DNA of 64,000 nt from Symsagittifera roscoffensis. Taxonomy: Eukaryota > Xenacoelomorpha > Acoela > Convolutidae. Made by a program: the position numbers and the translations under genes. Every line of letters starts with the position of its first letter. Positions within the stretch are counted from its first letter, which is position 1. The DNA is taken from contig NC_087070.1 of assembly GCF_963678635.1 (NCBI RefSeq), positions 12,000,539 to 12,064,538 on the forward strand, written 5' to 3'. Shown in pieces: positions 12,330-24,100 of the stretch. The notes under the pieces are model-generated. The model did not search any database, had not been told where the DNA came from, and saw only the letters and a list, made by a program, of their open reading frames with translations.

Positions 12330-13640
12330 CTTCTCCGTTGCTCTTAGAGGCTGTTATCATCACATTATATATGATGTTGAGGTCACGCAGGTTACAGTCT
12401 GCATTCAGTTCCCTCTGTACGTCTTGTGTCACCCGTAATATTGAGTCAGCGTTGGGACTAGGACACCATGATGGCCTCATCAATTCCCACACTGTCATCA
12501 AGCTCGTTCTCAGTAATTCATCTGAGAATCCCAACCCAAACTCCACTCTTTTGTCGGATTTTGGTACTGAAGGTGCAGTCACCTCTTCTTCCAAGACCAG
12601 TCCCAATTTTTCCTGTGGATTGTTAACGCTCTTAATCGTTACAATTCTGGACGTCCAGAATCTTAGCAACACCGCCTGCTCATAATCGAAGAAGCAATCG
12701 CGTATGTCTTCACTCAGGAAAGGATTGTACGCGATCCCTATGATCCCGGATACGTAGCCATACGATTTCTTCTTGATCGGTCCACAGTATTCACTGGATT
12801 TCGGCAATGCTCCCATAGATTCTTTAGTGAGTCTCAGCTCCTTGTTTGAGAATCTCCTGATTTCGTCTATCTTTCTCATGGGTTCCAACTCCTCAGGTTC
12901 TTTCATGTTCACCCTCATCGGTTTACTTTGCTGCATATCCAGCAGTGCTAGCAAGAATAAGGCTTTCGTTCGCTCATCGCCTTCCCTCAACATTTTAACA
13001 CAAGTGTTTAATGCAGGTACTGAAATCTGCTCTATCAGGAATCGAATGAAACAGAGAGCGTCTCTCCGCTTCGCACACGCTACTGCTGCTCCCTCCTGGA
13101 CTATCAGATCCCTCAGGTTCGTCATAAGGAAAACCATTTCCTCTTTTGATCTCTTCCTTTCTTCTGAGTCATATTCTTCGCGAGTCAGTCCCATCATGCA
13201 CCAGGCGAACCTGAGTTGTAACTCTGTTCTTACGTAAGGTACTGCCACGAGAGCATGTATTCTTGGCATAGTCCTCATTTCCTCTTCGAAATACCTCAAC
13301 ACTACTGCTTTCCATGGAAGGCTCACTAACTGCTCGATCGTTTCCGCCTGTATGTCAGACGACGCCAAAGTCCCGTACGCCTTCTGCTTAAGGGTGGTGC
13401 CTTGCAACATCGTTTCCAGATAACCCTCCATGGCTGTTTCGTCTTCCAGGGCCATTACATACCCTCTAGCCGAGTTTCGGTATTCCAACATCTCCATGTA
13501 TCCACCGGTGAGTTCATCTATCGACACAGTCTCCGACACTGTCAGTCGGTTGTATTCCACTGGTGTTAGTTGTCCTGCGACACTTCCCTTTCCATGATTC
13601 ATGGGAGATGGCTTGTAGTCTTTCATTTTGCTCTCTCCAC
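12330..13640 (-). other. ORF3 module present in B, absent from C
   Basis: About 430 codons, starting near SETVSIDELTGGYMEMLEY and ending near IIYNVMITASKS, are helical in character and have no counterpart in element C, whose ORF3 passes from an acidic linker straight to the Cys/His cluster. I do not recognise the family. Confidence 0.6.
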
Positions 13641-16384
13641 ATTGGCTGAGTATTTCCATTTCTAAGGTTGCTCCAGTCAGAGTGCGGTCACTCCTTTTGG
13701 ATTTATAACCGGTTGACTTTATCCCCGCCATGAGAATGGGTGGCACCATCGCTATATCAGTTAATATTCTATCTGTGCCAGACAATTGATAATCACCTTG
13801 CCCCAAATCCATGACCTCCTCAACTCGTTTCCTTTTCGCTGAGTTACCAGCTTTCATCGATATTTCTGAATCCACCTTCGTCTTTCCAACTCTCCTCGGC
13901 ATCACTCTGCTGCCTAACTTCATTTTCATCGCATTGATTTTATCAATCACCATTTTTGATCGCATCGTCCCTCTCCTGGTTCTTGACAGATACACCACCT
14001 CTCCTTCATCGTCCTGCGGTGTCATCTTGATGGGAGAATTCGCTTCACTCTCATCAGTGGCTGAGTCGATCAACAACTCACTCAGTCTCCCTTCACACTC
14101 ATCAGGCTTGTCCAGTACTTCTCTCATCAAGGGTTGGTTAAGACCCGTTTTTAGAATAGACTGGGTCCCATAGCTTTGAACCACGGTCCAGACTTCTTCC
14201 ATAAACGCCACTCTGTCCAGCTTGCATCCCGTCCTACTCTCGTGGTCTCGGTGATGTACTTCCCATTCTTCTTCGGGCAGCGTTCCCAAGAAAGGTACTC
14301 TGGCTGAAGCCTCTATTCTTCTCCTCCGAAGTGATTCCATGAGGATTCTCTGGTCATTATTTCTTGAATTGCCAGGAGAGCTGCTCTCCGGCAAATTCCG
14401 TTTCATTTCCATAAAGGCTGACGGAGGCTCCAGTGTCGAGATGCCTTCATCCGCTGGCTCAGTCGTTTCCAATGTATCTGCATTGTTCTCAAGATCACTG
14501 AAGATATTGAAATCCAGGCTGGATGTTCCTCCTGTCGATGCCCTGTCGTCTTCCCCACCAGCTTGATCTTGTTGCATGGGTTCTTCGGTTTGACGGCTTC
14601 CACTCTGTCCGTCATTTCCTTCAGATTTATCTTTGTTCGGGCTCGATGGTCCTTGTTCGTCATTGTCGGCTTCTTCCTGGAATCTCGGTATGAGCAGTGT
14701 ACCGGCCGATTTATCTTCCTCTTCTCCATGGACCACTTTGATTTCTTCGCAGCCGAAGGGTGCTAGGAAAGTTCTCGTCTGCAATATTCCTCCCACTTTC
14801 ATCTCCTTTTTCACACTGGTCAGGATTAATGAGGCTTCAGGCAATTCGGTCCTGCCTCTCATCCTCATCGGAGCTAAGTCTAATTCCTTCCATTCCTCAT
14901 CAAATCTTCCAGGCTTGGGAGTCGCGGCGTTGCTTATTCGCCTTCTCGTCGCTTGATCCGTGTATGCAAATCGTGTGTACTGTAACACGGCGGCATTTCT
15001 CCCTACAAAGTATGGATCCATCGTTCCCACGAAATTCCCTACTCTCCTTTCAATGGCTTCGAATGCTCGCAATCTAGGAGTCTGTACCACGGAGACTGCT
15101 CCGAGCAACATCCTTCTTATCAGAGGGAATTCAGGGATTGCCTCCGGCAGCTTCTTGTAATCGCCCCAGTCCTTCGTCTCTTCTCTCACTTTGTGATATG
15201 CTGCAGTGAGACGAGGCACTCTGGTTATTTCACCATTCGTTTTATCATAGGGTCTCAGGTTCCGAAGCTTTGGAAACACCTCGATGTGTCCTCTTTCTAC
15301 TTCTCCCATGCGGTCACGGAAGTGATCGTCAAAATTGATGACTGTCATCTCTGGCTCCGATATTTTCGCAAATAACAGATCTTCACTCATGAGCTCCCGC
15401 AATGTGTGCTGCTCACACCAGTTCAGTGTACTACCGTCCACTGCCGATATGAGATTCAGGTGCAGCACCGACCTCCTATATGCTTCCACTTTAACGTCAG
15501 GGAACGCAAACGTGACTGCTGGTCCATAGATCACTGTCACGAACTCCGTGACTCCTCTGATCAGCGCCAAGGGATCGGTTCTCATAGCCAAGCTCAGATC
15601 AGTAAACAGTGGCATGCCTCCAACATGTCGTCTAACATCTTCCTCTCTTTCAATCGTCTCGTCTTCTCCCGTTCCAAAGCGATTTTGTTGTAAGAGATAC
15701 TGGATAAGAGTGTGTCTCAGGTCTCTTATCTCGTTCCACGAGTCCGTGGATTTCTTCATATCCAAGTTCCTCACTCTCTCTTTCATCTGCTCTGGACAAC
15801 GTGCCAGTTCCATTAGTCCTCCCAAGTTTCCGTGGGTAATTGCGATCAATGTCAGAAGTCCATCTAGCCGCAGGTTCTGAATTCCATCGGTGAGCAGCAT
15901 CGCCGGTCCTTTCACGAAACTCTCCGCTCCGAATGTCACGAGCAAGGCTATTAATTCCACTATCGATACTCTCACTACTGCTTGGAGGAATTCCTTTATC
16001 AAATAGTGCGAGACTTTCGGGTAGACTTTTGCCAAGAAGGACGCGGTCCATTCGGCTCCCAACCCTTCTAGCATGCTGTCTGTCCTTTCAAAGCCCTCCT
16101 GTCCTTTCATTTCCTGGGTCCAGAAGGTTTCCAGAGTAATCTGACACATTCTGTTTACAAACTCAGCAGTCTTTTCTCCGGCATTTTCCGCCAGGTTCAC
16201 CTCCTTCAACAAGTAGGCATGCATCTTCGTGATCATCACGGGGCCTTGCTCAAAAGCATCTGCACCCAATGCCGCTACTCTAGGGTTCAGGTGTAGCCAC
16301 TGGTTGGCTTCCGGCTTGGTACTCAGAACCATCGCCTCCAGATGAGCTCTCGTCTCCAGTGAATTTTTCCTTCTTGTGTATTCA

Positions 16385-17080
16385 CCTGCCACTTCCATTG
16401 CTCGGAACCATAAGTCGTTGGACATTGCCGTGATCACTCGATGGTCGTCGTCTATTCCCGGTTTCAGTTTGAGTTGTCGACTGAAATTGGACAGTTCCAA
16501 CCCCAGCACTTCGTCCAACACTAACATGTGTAGGGCGTGGTCCTTGAATCCTCTCATCGCGTTTGAGATATCTGACCATACTGCAGGCAGTTCAGACTTA
16601 AGTGGCCTCAGATTCTCCATTTCTATCAGGCGATTCGGAGCTGATATGATCACATCATATTTTCCTTCCGAGAGTAAGGCCACAATTGCATACACGAATT
16701 TCAGTCCATCCGGGAGATGTGCATATCCCGGAGACAACGCGAATACTACTCTCAATGCCACTTTATTGAATGACCCCTCCTTCGTCGCATCCACCACTTC
16801 ACCCATCGACTCAAGGATGTCTTTTATCGCTGGCCATACAGCGTTCTCTGCTGTTGTAGGATCTCTGAGTCTGCTCAGAAAACCTCTACTGTGTAGATGG
16901 TCATTGATGCCAGCAAACACAATCGTAATTGGATTCATGTCCGTCTGCCTTTGTACCCCTATAGCCAAAGATACTGATTGCAGTAGGTCCAGGTCGACCG
17001 CTGCCAACATTATGACGTCCGGCCAAAACAAAGACTTGGAAGTGTACACGAACTCTGAATTCGCTACTACCATAATCTTG
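16385..17080 (-). other. GxNDH block of ORF3 (element B), possible degenerate second SGNH domain
   Basis: Conserved motifs in order are MVVANSEF, GINDHLHSRGFL, SPGYAHLP, APNR, LVLDEVLGLE and DDDH. They line up with the same block of element C (39666-40352). The motif order resembles that of the SGNH domain just upstream; see the finding on this block. Confidence 0.6.
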
Positions 17081-17906
17081 GCCTTCCTCATCTCTGCTTT
17101 GTCATAGGCGGCGAAGATGGTTTCATCTTTCTTTATCGCTGTCAATCCGCCATATCTCTGGGCATCACCATCTTGGTTCACTAGTTTTGGGTACACTCTT
17201 TCCTTCACATGACCAGGGGGTGTCGTCAGCTGCCTGAATATCTTCACGTGTTGTCCAATCGGCGCTCTCGTCGTCAGGAATCTTCCTGGTCTCTCTTCAC
17301 GATTCCCCTCATCATGGTTCAACCTCACATCTTGCAACGGTCTCGCATTCACTGGTCCCATCGTGTTGTTAGAGGGCAGTCCCTCCAAGTCAGCAAATCT
17401 CAAGGCCGTCGTGGAGCTGAAATTTATGCTAGCGGCTATCAACCAGTCTACGCCGGTTATCGAGTACAATCTGCTGACGGATAGCATCGCTCCATTCAGC
17501 ATCCTCCTTGCATCTTCGATGAAGCTTACTCTCTGAAGATCCAGCTTCATTGGTTCGTCTTTGTATACATGCCAGGGAGACGGTATGGGTCTCGACCACA
17601 TCAATGAGCCTCTGCTCGGTCTCTCCTCTCGACTGGTACTCGTCGTCTCCGATCTAGTGTCCGATCTAGATGTGCCTGCTGTCTCTTCGATTGGGTTGAC
17701 AGGTCCTATTCTTCTCCTAGGATGAATACTCCTCCTCATCGGTGCTTCTCCCAATCGATCCTGTACGTCTGTTCTTCGACCTGATTCGCTGGAGCTTTGT
17801 TGCATGTAGTTCGTGACGGCCGGGACCGTACCCAAGCGTGTTTCCAAGCTAGGAGGCACAAAGGTGGTAATCACCGCGTCACTCACTGTTCCTTCTTCCT
17901 TCAGCA

Positions 17907-18500
17907 CTCCTGTGTCAAAGAGTTCTGCTTCCAGCTCGTCCAACCGCTCTTGGAAGACTCGATTCAACCAAGATTGTCCTTCAATACTGTCGAAGTGGAT
18001 GCCATCCGTGGTCAGTCTGGCCTGATCCATGGCTCTCAACTCATGTTCGATGTCCATGAGGATCATTCTTCCGGCATTTCGACTTGCTAGGTTACTCAAG
18101 ATGTTGTTCCATCTTACGACTCCCTCGTTGTGCCTTCTTCCTGAGGCTGTCAGGCTTCTCGTATTCATTGGCACAGTGCAAACGGTCAGTACCGCGCAAT
18201 TGAATTTCTGCCAGAGGGTCGTAAACAAACACACCATCATTGACTCCCATAGTGCTTCCTGCTCATCTGAACCTCTGGAGATGTCATTCGTCCCAACTAA
18301 GATCATCACATTGGGAATCCTCCCTGGATTCATCAGTTCTACCATCCGATATAATTGGGCTATCGTCGCTCCTCCAAAGGCCATCACCGTGGTGACCCAC
18401 GAGGTCCTCAAATTTGACAGCACACTGACCAAGCTTCTCCCAGTATCAGATGAGATGTCCCGAGTGGTGGTTGCTGCAGGTTCACAGCTGGGTTCCAGGT
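17907..18500 (-). other. SGNH/GDSL hydrolase domain of ORF3 (element B)
   Basis: Block III is seen as MILVGTND and block V as TTDGIHFD, with a trailing WLNRVFQERLDEL helix, the normal end of an SGNH fold. The fold's members are esterases and lipases that use Ser-His-Asp. The equivalent domain in element C (41085-41627) is intact as read and gives the clearer view. Confidence 0.85.
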
Positions 18501-19611
18501 AGCTCGATTGAAGCAGGCCCTCGGATCTGTCTTCGGAACTCCCGTGAAATTATATTTCAATTGATTATTCTTCTGCACATCTATTATGCGAGACACTTTC
18601 TTCGCTGGCATCTTTCGTACTTTCCTCTCTGGGATTCTCGAGCTCCCCATGAGTGGTGTCACGTTACTTATCCCTTGTCTGATCACGGTCTGGGAGAGTT
18701 GTACTCTGCCCGTATCGTCAATCGTTCCATAGGGTGCAGTCACCCCGGAACCTGGCGCATTCTTGTTAGCGACCAGTCGTCCAGTTGTCTCTATCAGTTT
18801 CCTCACTGTCTGTTCTACGACGGGGTCACCCAAGGTGTCACTAGGATCCGGGATCGTTACTCGATTTGTCTCTACTGGAGGTCGTGTCTCCGTTGTTTGA
18901 CTCATTTTTCGAGGCGTCAAGAGCTCCATCGGGGACTGCCCACGAGGAATATCCCTTGCAGGCATCACTTTCTCCACGGCCGTTGTCAACGCCATCTGCT
19001 CCGATCGCTCTTTATATTCCTGCCTTAAGCGCTCAATCTCTTGACCCTGCTTTTTGTTGCAGTCTTCAAACAACTTTCTCCACGTGTCCCGATCTTCCTC
19101 CATCTGGAGCATGCTTCTGGTCATCTCGTCCAGCTCCTTCTTCGTACTTTTCAGTTCTTCGTTCGTTCATCTCATCCAGACCTTGCATGGTTTGGTTCGT
19201 CTGAACTTCCTGTCCTACTTTCGCCCTTTTTGGTGCCACAGCTGCTCTCAGTGGTGAACCGGACGAGGTCGCCTCGCTGTTCATCTCCCGATGCATTCTC
19301 GTCAGCCCAGGTTTGGGCTTGGAGGGCATTGGCATCTCACCTGGTTGGTAAGTCCTAGAACTTCCCAATCCAGGCTCATTCGCCAAGTCACTCCCTGAGA
19401 GAGCCCCGCTTCTCCACCTCATCACTCTCATGTTCGGGCGGTCTAGTACTCCTCTTTCTCCATATGCTGCCATCAACAGGACTTCCGTGGGGCGGTCCCC
19501 ACGGTTGTCGTGCCCCAAGATGTTGATCAGGGCGGTCAGCAACATGCCTACCTCTGGGTCCTCCAGAGCGAAGTCTCGATCGATCAGCCGACGATAGATC
19601 GCATCTATCAT

Positions 19612-20053
19612 CGGTCCTACATATCCATCAATTCATCCAAGTTGAAGTTGTCCATTCTATTCTTTCAAATTTGATTTGATTCGATTCGATATTTGACTCA
19701 AGTGAGTTATTAAATGATCAATCAGGATCTAGAAAAGAAGTCACAAATATCACACTTGTCTGTTTCACCTTAACATATATCGTTAAAATTTGCTTAAAAA
19801 CAGTTCAGATAAAAAGATATTCATCCTAAAATTTATTAAAATCAATTGGTTTCTAAAATTTTGGAATTCGACCTAAGATTGGACAGTCCAAACTTTGGAT
19901 CTATTCCCAAGATCGTCATTTAGTTGTTCATGGTCACTAACCCTTACTTACCCATGATCTTAATAACCTAACACATAACATAACATAACATAACACACAT
20001 ATCACCTATTACATACAACTTAGTCTTTGGCCTAACACTCTCTCGCACATCAC
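19612..20053 (-). other. Spacer between macro domain and ORF3 (element B)
   Basis: AT-rich and non-coding. It includes a short array of ATAAC units (about 19968-20000). Because ORF3 lies downstream of gag-pol with a spacer, it may need its own spliced or subgenomic RNA; no splice site can be proved here. Confidence 0.55.
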
Positions 20054-21160
20054 TCAGCCTATACTTAAGTAATATTTCTTATGTAGATATACTTGTATGT
20101 TCGTGTCAGAGAATATCACGTGTACAAGCGCGTACAATTCCCGAGGATGCAGTCTTCCTCTGTTTGGATCGTACACTGGAAGCGAGAGCTCCTTCACGTC
20201 CATCTCGACAAGGAAGTCCCTCAGCCTCGTCAAAGACAAGACTAGGTTCTCTGGGTCCACGTGCTGCTTCTCCGTCGCCCTCGTTACCAAGAAGCACAAA
20301 TATTTTCCCGGTATCTGCGACGCCGCCGGAGGTAAGGCTGCTACGCCCCCTATCCCTGGTCTTTGCTTCCAAAGGAAATCCACGTTTTTGTATTCTCTCT
20401 TAAAATCTTCCGCTAACGCTGTCCTAAAACTCATGTCTGCGGTGATTGCTATCGCACATGTTCTGTTTGTGAGTATGAGATCACTGTCTGTTAGTATTAT
20501 GTTACTTGAATATTCATTTGGTAAGTTAAAATATGACTCAACTACCCTGCCTATGTCAGGTTTCTTAGGCTCTTCGCCTGTTTCTGCTTCTAAGTCTCCT
20601 GTTTCTCTTGCTATTCTTAATTTTTTTATTACCAAGTTTTCAGTGTGGGTAAGTCCTACCCCCACTCCCCGGACAAAAACATCCATCGACGTCCCCGTCG
20701 ATCGCAAACCGGGTATCAAGTCAAGGTTAGAAGCTGGGATGAGTAGTCGTCCTTCCTGGGCAGCCCAGGAAGGATCCTCTCGTTTGGTCTTGATGTATTT
20801 CATGCTTTCACGATCTACGTCTTGGATCGTGACACTGGTCTCCTCAGGATCCGAGGTCGTTTCATTCAGCCACTCTAAGACACGCAGGTTCGTCAAGTCT
20901 TGTTCGTGAGACTGCTGTTGCTCGTCGTTGAACTCTACCTCAATTTTTGACCAGTCGTCAACCCACTCATCGTCGTGATCATCGACTATGTCAATGTCTT
21001 GTGACACAGTTATTTCCTCTAGACCCACTACTTCCTCCACTATCTTCTTTAGATCAATCTTATCCACTACAAAGTCGTCACCGTAAGGGTTGTATTTCTT
21101 TCTTGGTCTCATCCCGTCCTTCTGACGAGTCTGTATGGTGAACGGAAGATCCGGTTCCAA
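20054..21160 (-). CDS. Element B macro-domain region (OARD1/TARG1-like)
   Basis: The last 150 or so codons (about 20060-20520) fit a macro domain: NRTCAIAITADMSFRTALAEDFKREY, then a GGVAALPP turn, a KYLCFLVTR strand, an LTRLRDFLVEMDVKELSLPVYD segment and a final VHVIF-x7-VYL. The pattern matches the ADP-ribose hydrolases OARD1/TARG1 (CRMGAGIA-x-FKK, GEVAVL, YIYYLITK, LEAMKSHC, DLSMPRIGCGLDRL). Macro domains bind ADP-ribose or remove it from proteins. The first 200 codons are acidic and not recognised, and include the conserved VRGVGVGLTHTEN stretch. The region follows integrase in the same orientation, as in element C, so it looks like a C-terminal extension of Pol. Binding and catalysis are not shown. 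Confidence 0.75.
   Translation of the reverse strand: MEPDLPFTIQTRQKDGMRPRKKYNPYGDDFVVDKIDLKKIVEEVVGLEEITVSQDIDIVDDHDDEWVDDWSKIEVEFNDEQQQSHEQDLTNLRVLEWLNETTSDPEETSVTIQDVDRESMKYIKTKREDPSWAAQEGRLLIPASNLDLIPGLRSTGTSMDVFVRGVGVGLTHTENLVIKKLRIARETGDLEAETGEEPKKPDIGRVVESYFNLPNEYSSNIILTDSDLILTNRTCAIAITADMSFRTALAEDFKREYKNVDFLWKQRPGIGGVAALPPAASQIPGKYLCFLVTRATEKQHVDPENLVLSLTRLRDFLVEMDVKELSLPVYDPNRGRLHPRELYALVHVIFSDTNIQVYLHKKYYLSIG
20643..20702 (-). promoter_or_regulatory. Conserved hairpin plus internal polypurine-tract-like block (element B)
   Basis: In sense order: a perfect hairpin ATCGACG-GGGA-CGTCGAT (20685-20702), a T-run, GTCCGGGGAG, GTGGGGGTAGGA and TTACCCACAC (ending at 20643). Element C has the same block at 43974-44033 with only a few differences, although the surrounding coding sequence has diverged widely. 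GGGA is a GNRA-type loop. The 10-mer equals the 3' polypurine-tract core. Confidence 0.7.
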
Positions 21161-21178
21161 GTTCTTGGGAACCTCTAT

Positions 21179-24100
21179 CTAATCGGGATCCTGCCAATCT
21201 TCCTCTGCGTAGGGTAAGGTTTCATCGTCCGCTTCGATCTGTTCGTTTGGATCCAGGACCAGCGGTGTATCCGTACCTTCCTCTACGACTTCGTTTCCAT
21301 CGTTCTTCTCCCTGGTGCCTTTTTCGTTGACCTCACACGCAGGATTCATCATTAGATAATCCCCTTCTTTCATGTCTGCAGGTATACACCAGTCTTCTGT
21401 CGATGGATTGTGTGGCTTGATGTTCTCGTAGTGGGCGGCTCGGCCAGTACTCAGTCTATAAAAGCGTCCCTCCTGATGCACCTCTGTAATCATGAAGGGT
21501 CCCCTCCATTTTTTAGGAGCTTTTTTGTCCCTTTCGGTGGTATAACGTTCTGGAATACCCATACGTAGTCTCCCACCGAGTAAGCCTTTGCACCAGCTGC
21601 TTTCTTGTCGAATCTTTTCCTCTGCCTTGCCTGTGCCTGCTGAGTATTTCGTCTACACAAATCGTTCAACTCCTGTTGGTGTCTGATCACATCCCTCACG
21701 TAGACCTGTGGGGACGTTTTCTTTCCCTCATATTCTGGGTAGAAGAAGGTTAAGGGTAAAGACTTTTCGTGTCCAGTTAGCATCATGTGTGGACTGACTC
21801 CAGTGGTGGAGTGTTGCGTGCTGTTATATGCTCCCATCACCTGTGGAAGGTTTCTGTCCCAATCGGTCATGTACCTGGAATAATATACTCTCAGCATCGA
21901 CACTAACGTCCTGTTCTGTCTTTCCACTAAGCCATTCGTCTGAGGGTGGTATGTCGTGGAGTGAGCCTGAGCGACCTGTGAGCGTCTCATAAGCTCTTTC
22001 GTAAGCTCTCCTACGAAAGCTGTTCCATTATCCGATTGAAACGTCATCGGACAATCATGTCTTGCTATCCACGTATTGATCAGGTGGTCGCATGTCTCTT
22101 CCGCCGAGGCAGTTATGCAGGGCACGGCCTCTGCATACTTCGTGAAATGATCTATCATGACCAGCACCTGATTATAACCATTGTCTGTCATGCATATCTT
22201 TTGGTGATCTATTTGCACCACCTCGTTGAGTTCAGACGACTCGATCGATTGTAAAGGAAATCGCATTTTCCTTGGATCCTTGACCTGTTGGCATGACAGA
22301 CATGCTGTTACCCATTTCTCGCATGCCTTTTTCATCCCAGGCCACTCAAAGCGCTTCAGGATCCTCTGATATACTTTGTCGATCCCCTGATGGCCCATCT
22401 GATCATGTGACCTGAATAATAGTTCTGTCTGATAGAGTTGCGGTAACACTATCGCGTTATACTTGTATAGGACTCTGTCTTACTCTCTTCTTTTGCAAGC
22501 CACGATCCCGTCCTTGTTCAAATATAACCTCCCTTCCTTCTGCATGAAGTATTGTCTCAGGATGTGATAACTATCCTCCTCGAGGTCCCCTTTATCCGGA
22601 GAACCATTCTCGATCCACCTTTTCAGGTTGCTTGTCATGCGATCATTTCTCTGCGCTCTTAGAAGGTCCGAGAGTCTGTATCTCGCCTTCAAGTATGTCT
22701 TCATGACCCTCATCTGACTATTCAGCTCGTTGGGCTGATGTGTGTCTTCTTCCATCTTAACGCACCAAATCTTCGCCAATGGTTGTGTTTCTTGTTCAAC
22801 CGGCTGAAGATCAGTCCTGACTACCTTTTTCTGCGGCAACAGGCTTATCGAAAGTTTCGATACCGCTATCGTTTCTAAGTCATCCGCTGCGTTGTCAAAG
22901 ACTCTTTCGCTTGGTATAAGGTAGCGATCGCTGTCAGGATCCTGATACACCTCTCTGTCCAGGTCCCTTGCCCGAGTTTCCACTAGTAGCGTGTGTATCG
23001 CTAGTTCTGACAGTTCTGATCCCGAACTCGAGTTCCTGTCTGAATAGGTGTCCATTCCTGAGTTTCGGGAATCATCATCCGTCGAAGAGGTTGTGCTGGA
23101 GACTGCACGCTCCTCCAGATCATGTCTGTGCCTTCTTCGCATCCATCTGAACTCCCCTGAAAAAACCTTGTTCTCTAGGTCCTGTTTCTCATCAGGAATT
23201 TTCTCGTCTATCTCAGACTCCCCGGACAAATTTTCTTGTCCCGGGTGTTGATCTTGTGATCGCTGGTTCTTTTCATCATTCGTCTCCCCGGACAAATAGT
23301 CTTGCAGCCGATTTTGTTCTACCATTTTACCTTCCTTATCCTGGTCCACGAAGGTGACGGTTTTCTTTCGCTTGCTGCTTCCCTGTTCTTTCTGTCCGTA
23401 AGAAGTACTGGTTAAAATCTCTTGGGGTATTGAGGATACTAGTTGCTTAACTATTGTCCTACAATACCTCTCGTTCCCTTCGTGCTGTCGTCTGGACGGC
23501 ATGATCTTCACTTTCTCACTGACTGTTAACGATGCCACTGCAGCTGTCCACTCGGGGTCATCTCTGGTCACTTCTCTTTCTAACAATCCACCCAGCATCC
23601 GCATCACTTGCGGTGTGACTTGCACCGTTTTATCCAATAATGAGAGGCTGTTTATGTTCATGCGAGAGAGTTCTTGCTGGACCAGGTTCGAGCGCAGCAA
23701 CAGATCCAAGGGGACCGGGTCCTCCTTGGATAGGATCTTTATCTCGGCTGCTTTCTCTACAGGTGACTCAGGCTGCCCTGGAATTGGATGTCCAGATTTA
23801 TCCAACCATCTCGTTAAGGGAAGCGCTTCATAAGTTTCTTTGTCCAGAAACGAGAATCCCTCCTTTATTTCCGCCTGATTGGCCTGCTTCTGTTCTAATC
23901 TTTCATAAAACTCAGTTTTCTTGCTGAGGCTGTCAGCATTCTGGTGTTTATCACGCATCCTATGTTCGATTATCATATGGTAGCCATCCAATCTTACTAT
24001 CCATCTACCAATATAACTCTGATCCATCGAGTAGGTGTTCAACCAGGATAACGCTCTGTTGTCCACGCGTAACTTGAAGGGAGCGCTCCCCAAGTATGCA

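Larger units (their letters stand above)
10721..19611 (-). pseudogene. Element B ORF3: giant accessory protein with SGNH hydrolase domain, broken
   Basis: This is a third coding region of about 2,900 codons, the longest open part alone being 2,496 codons. In order it encodes an N-terminal conserved segment (YRRLIDRDFALED), a predicted coiled coil, an SGNH/GDSL-hydrolase domain (about 17907-18500; GTND and DGIHFD motifs), a second conserved block with GINDHLH (about 16385-17080), a long region without a recognised family, an acidic linker, a module not seen in element C (about 12330-13640), a Cys/His cluster (near 12230-12285) and a conserved HCLLQTWWYP segment (near 11450-11490). It has about three breaks. 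It is homologous along nearly all its length to ORF3 of element C. No signal peptide or clear envelope-type features were seen, so I do not call it env. The SGNH assignment is good; the rest is unknown. Confidence 0.85.

Noticed and set aside
16376-17107. 243-codon plus-strand frame opposite ORF3
   Set aside because: A shadow of the minus-strand coding sequence; Ser-rich with no domain.
10721-19611. ORF3 as a retroviral env gene
   Set aside because: It sits where env would be, but I see no signal peptide, fusion peptide or C-terminal anchor, and the start of the protein is a coiled coil plus a hydrolase.
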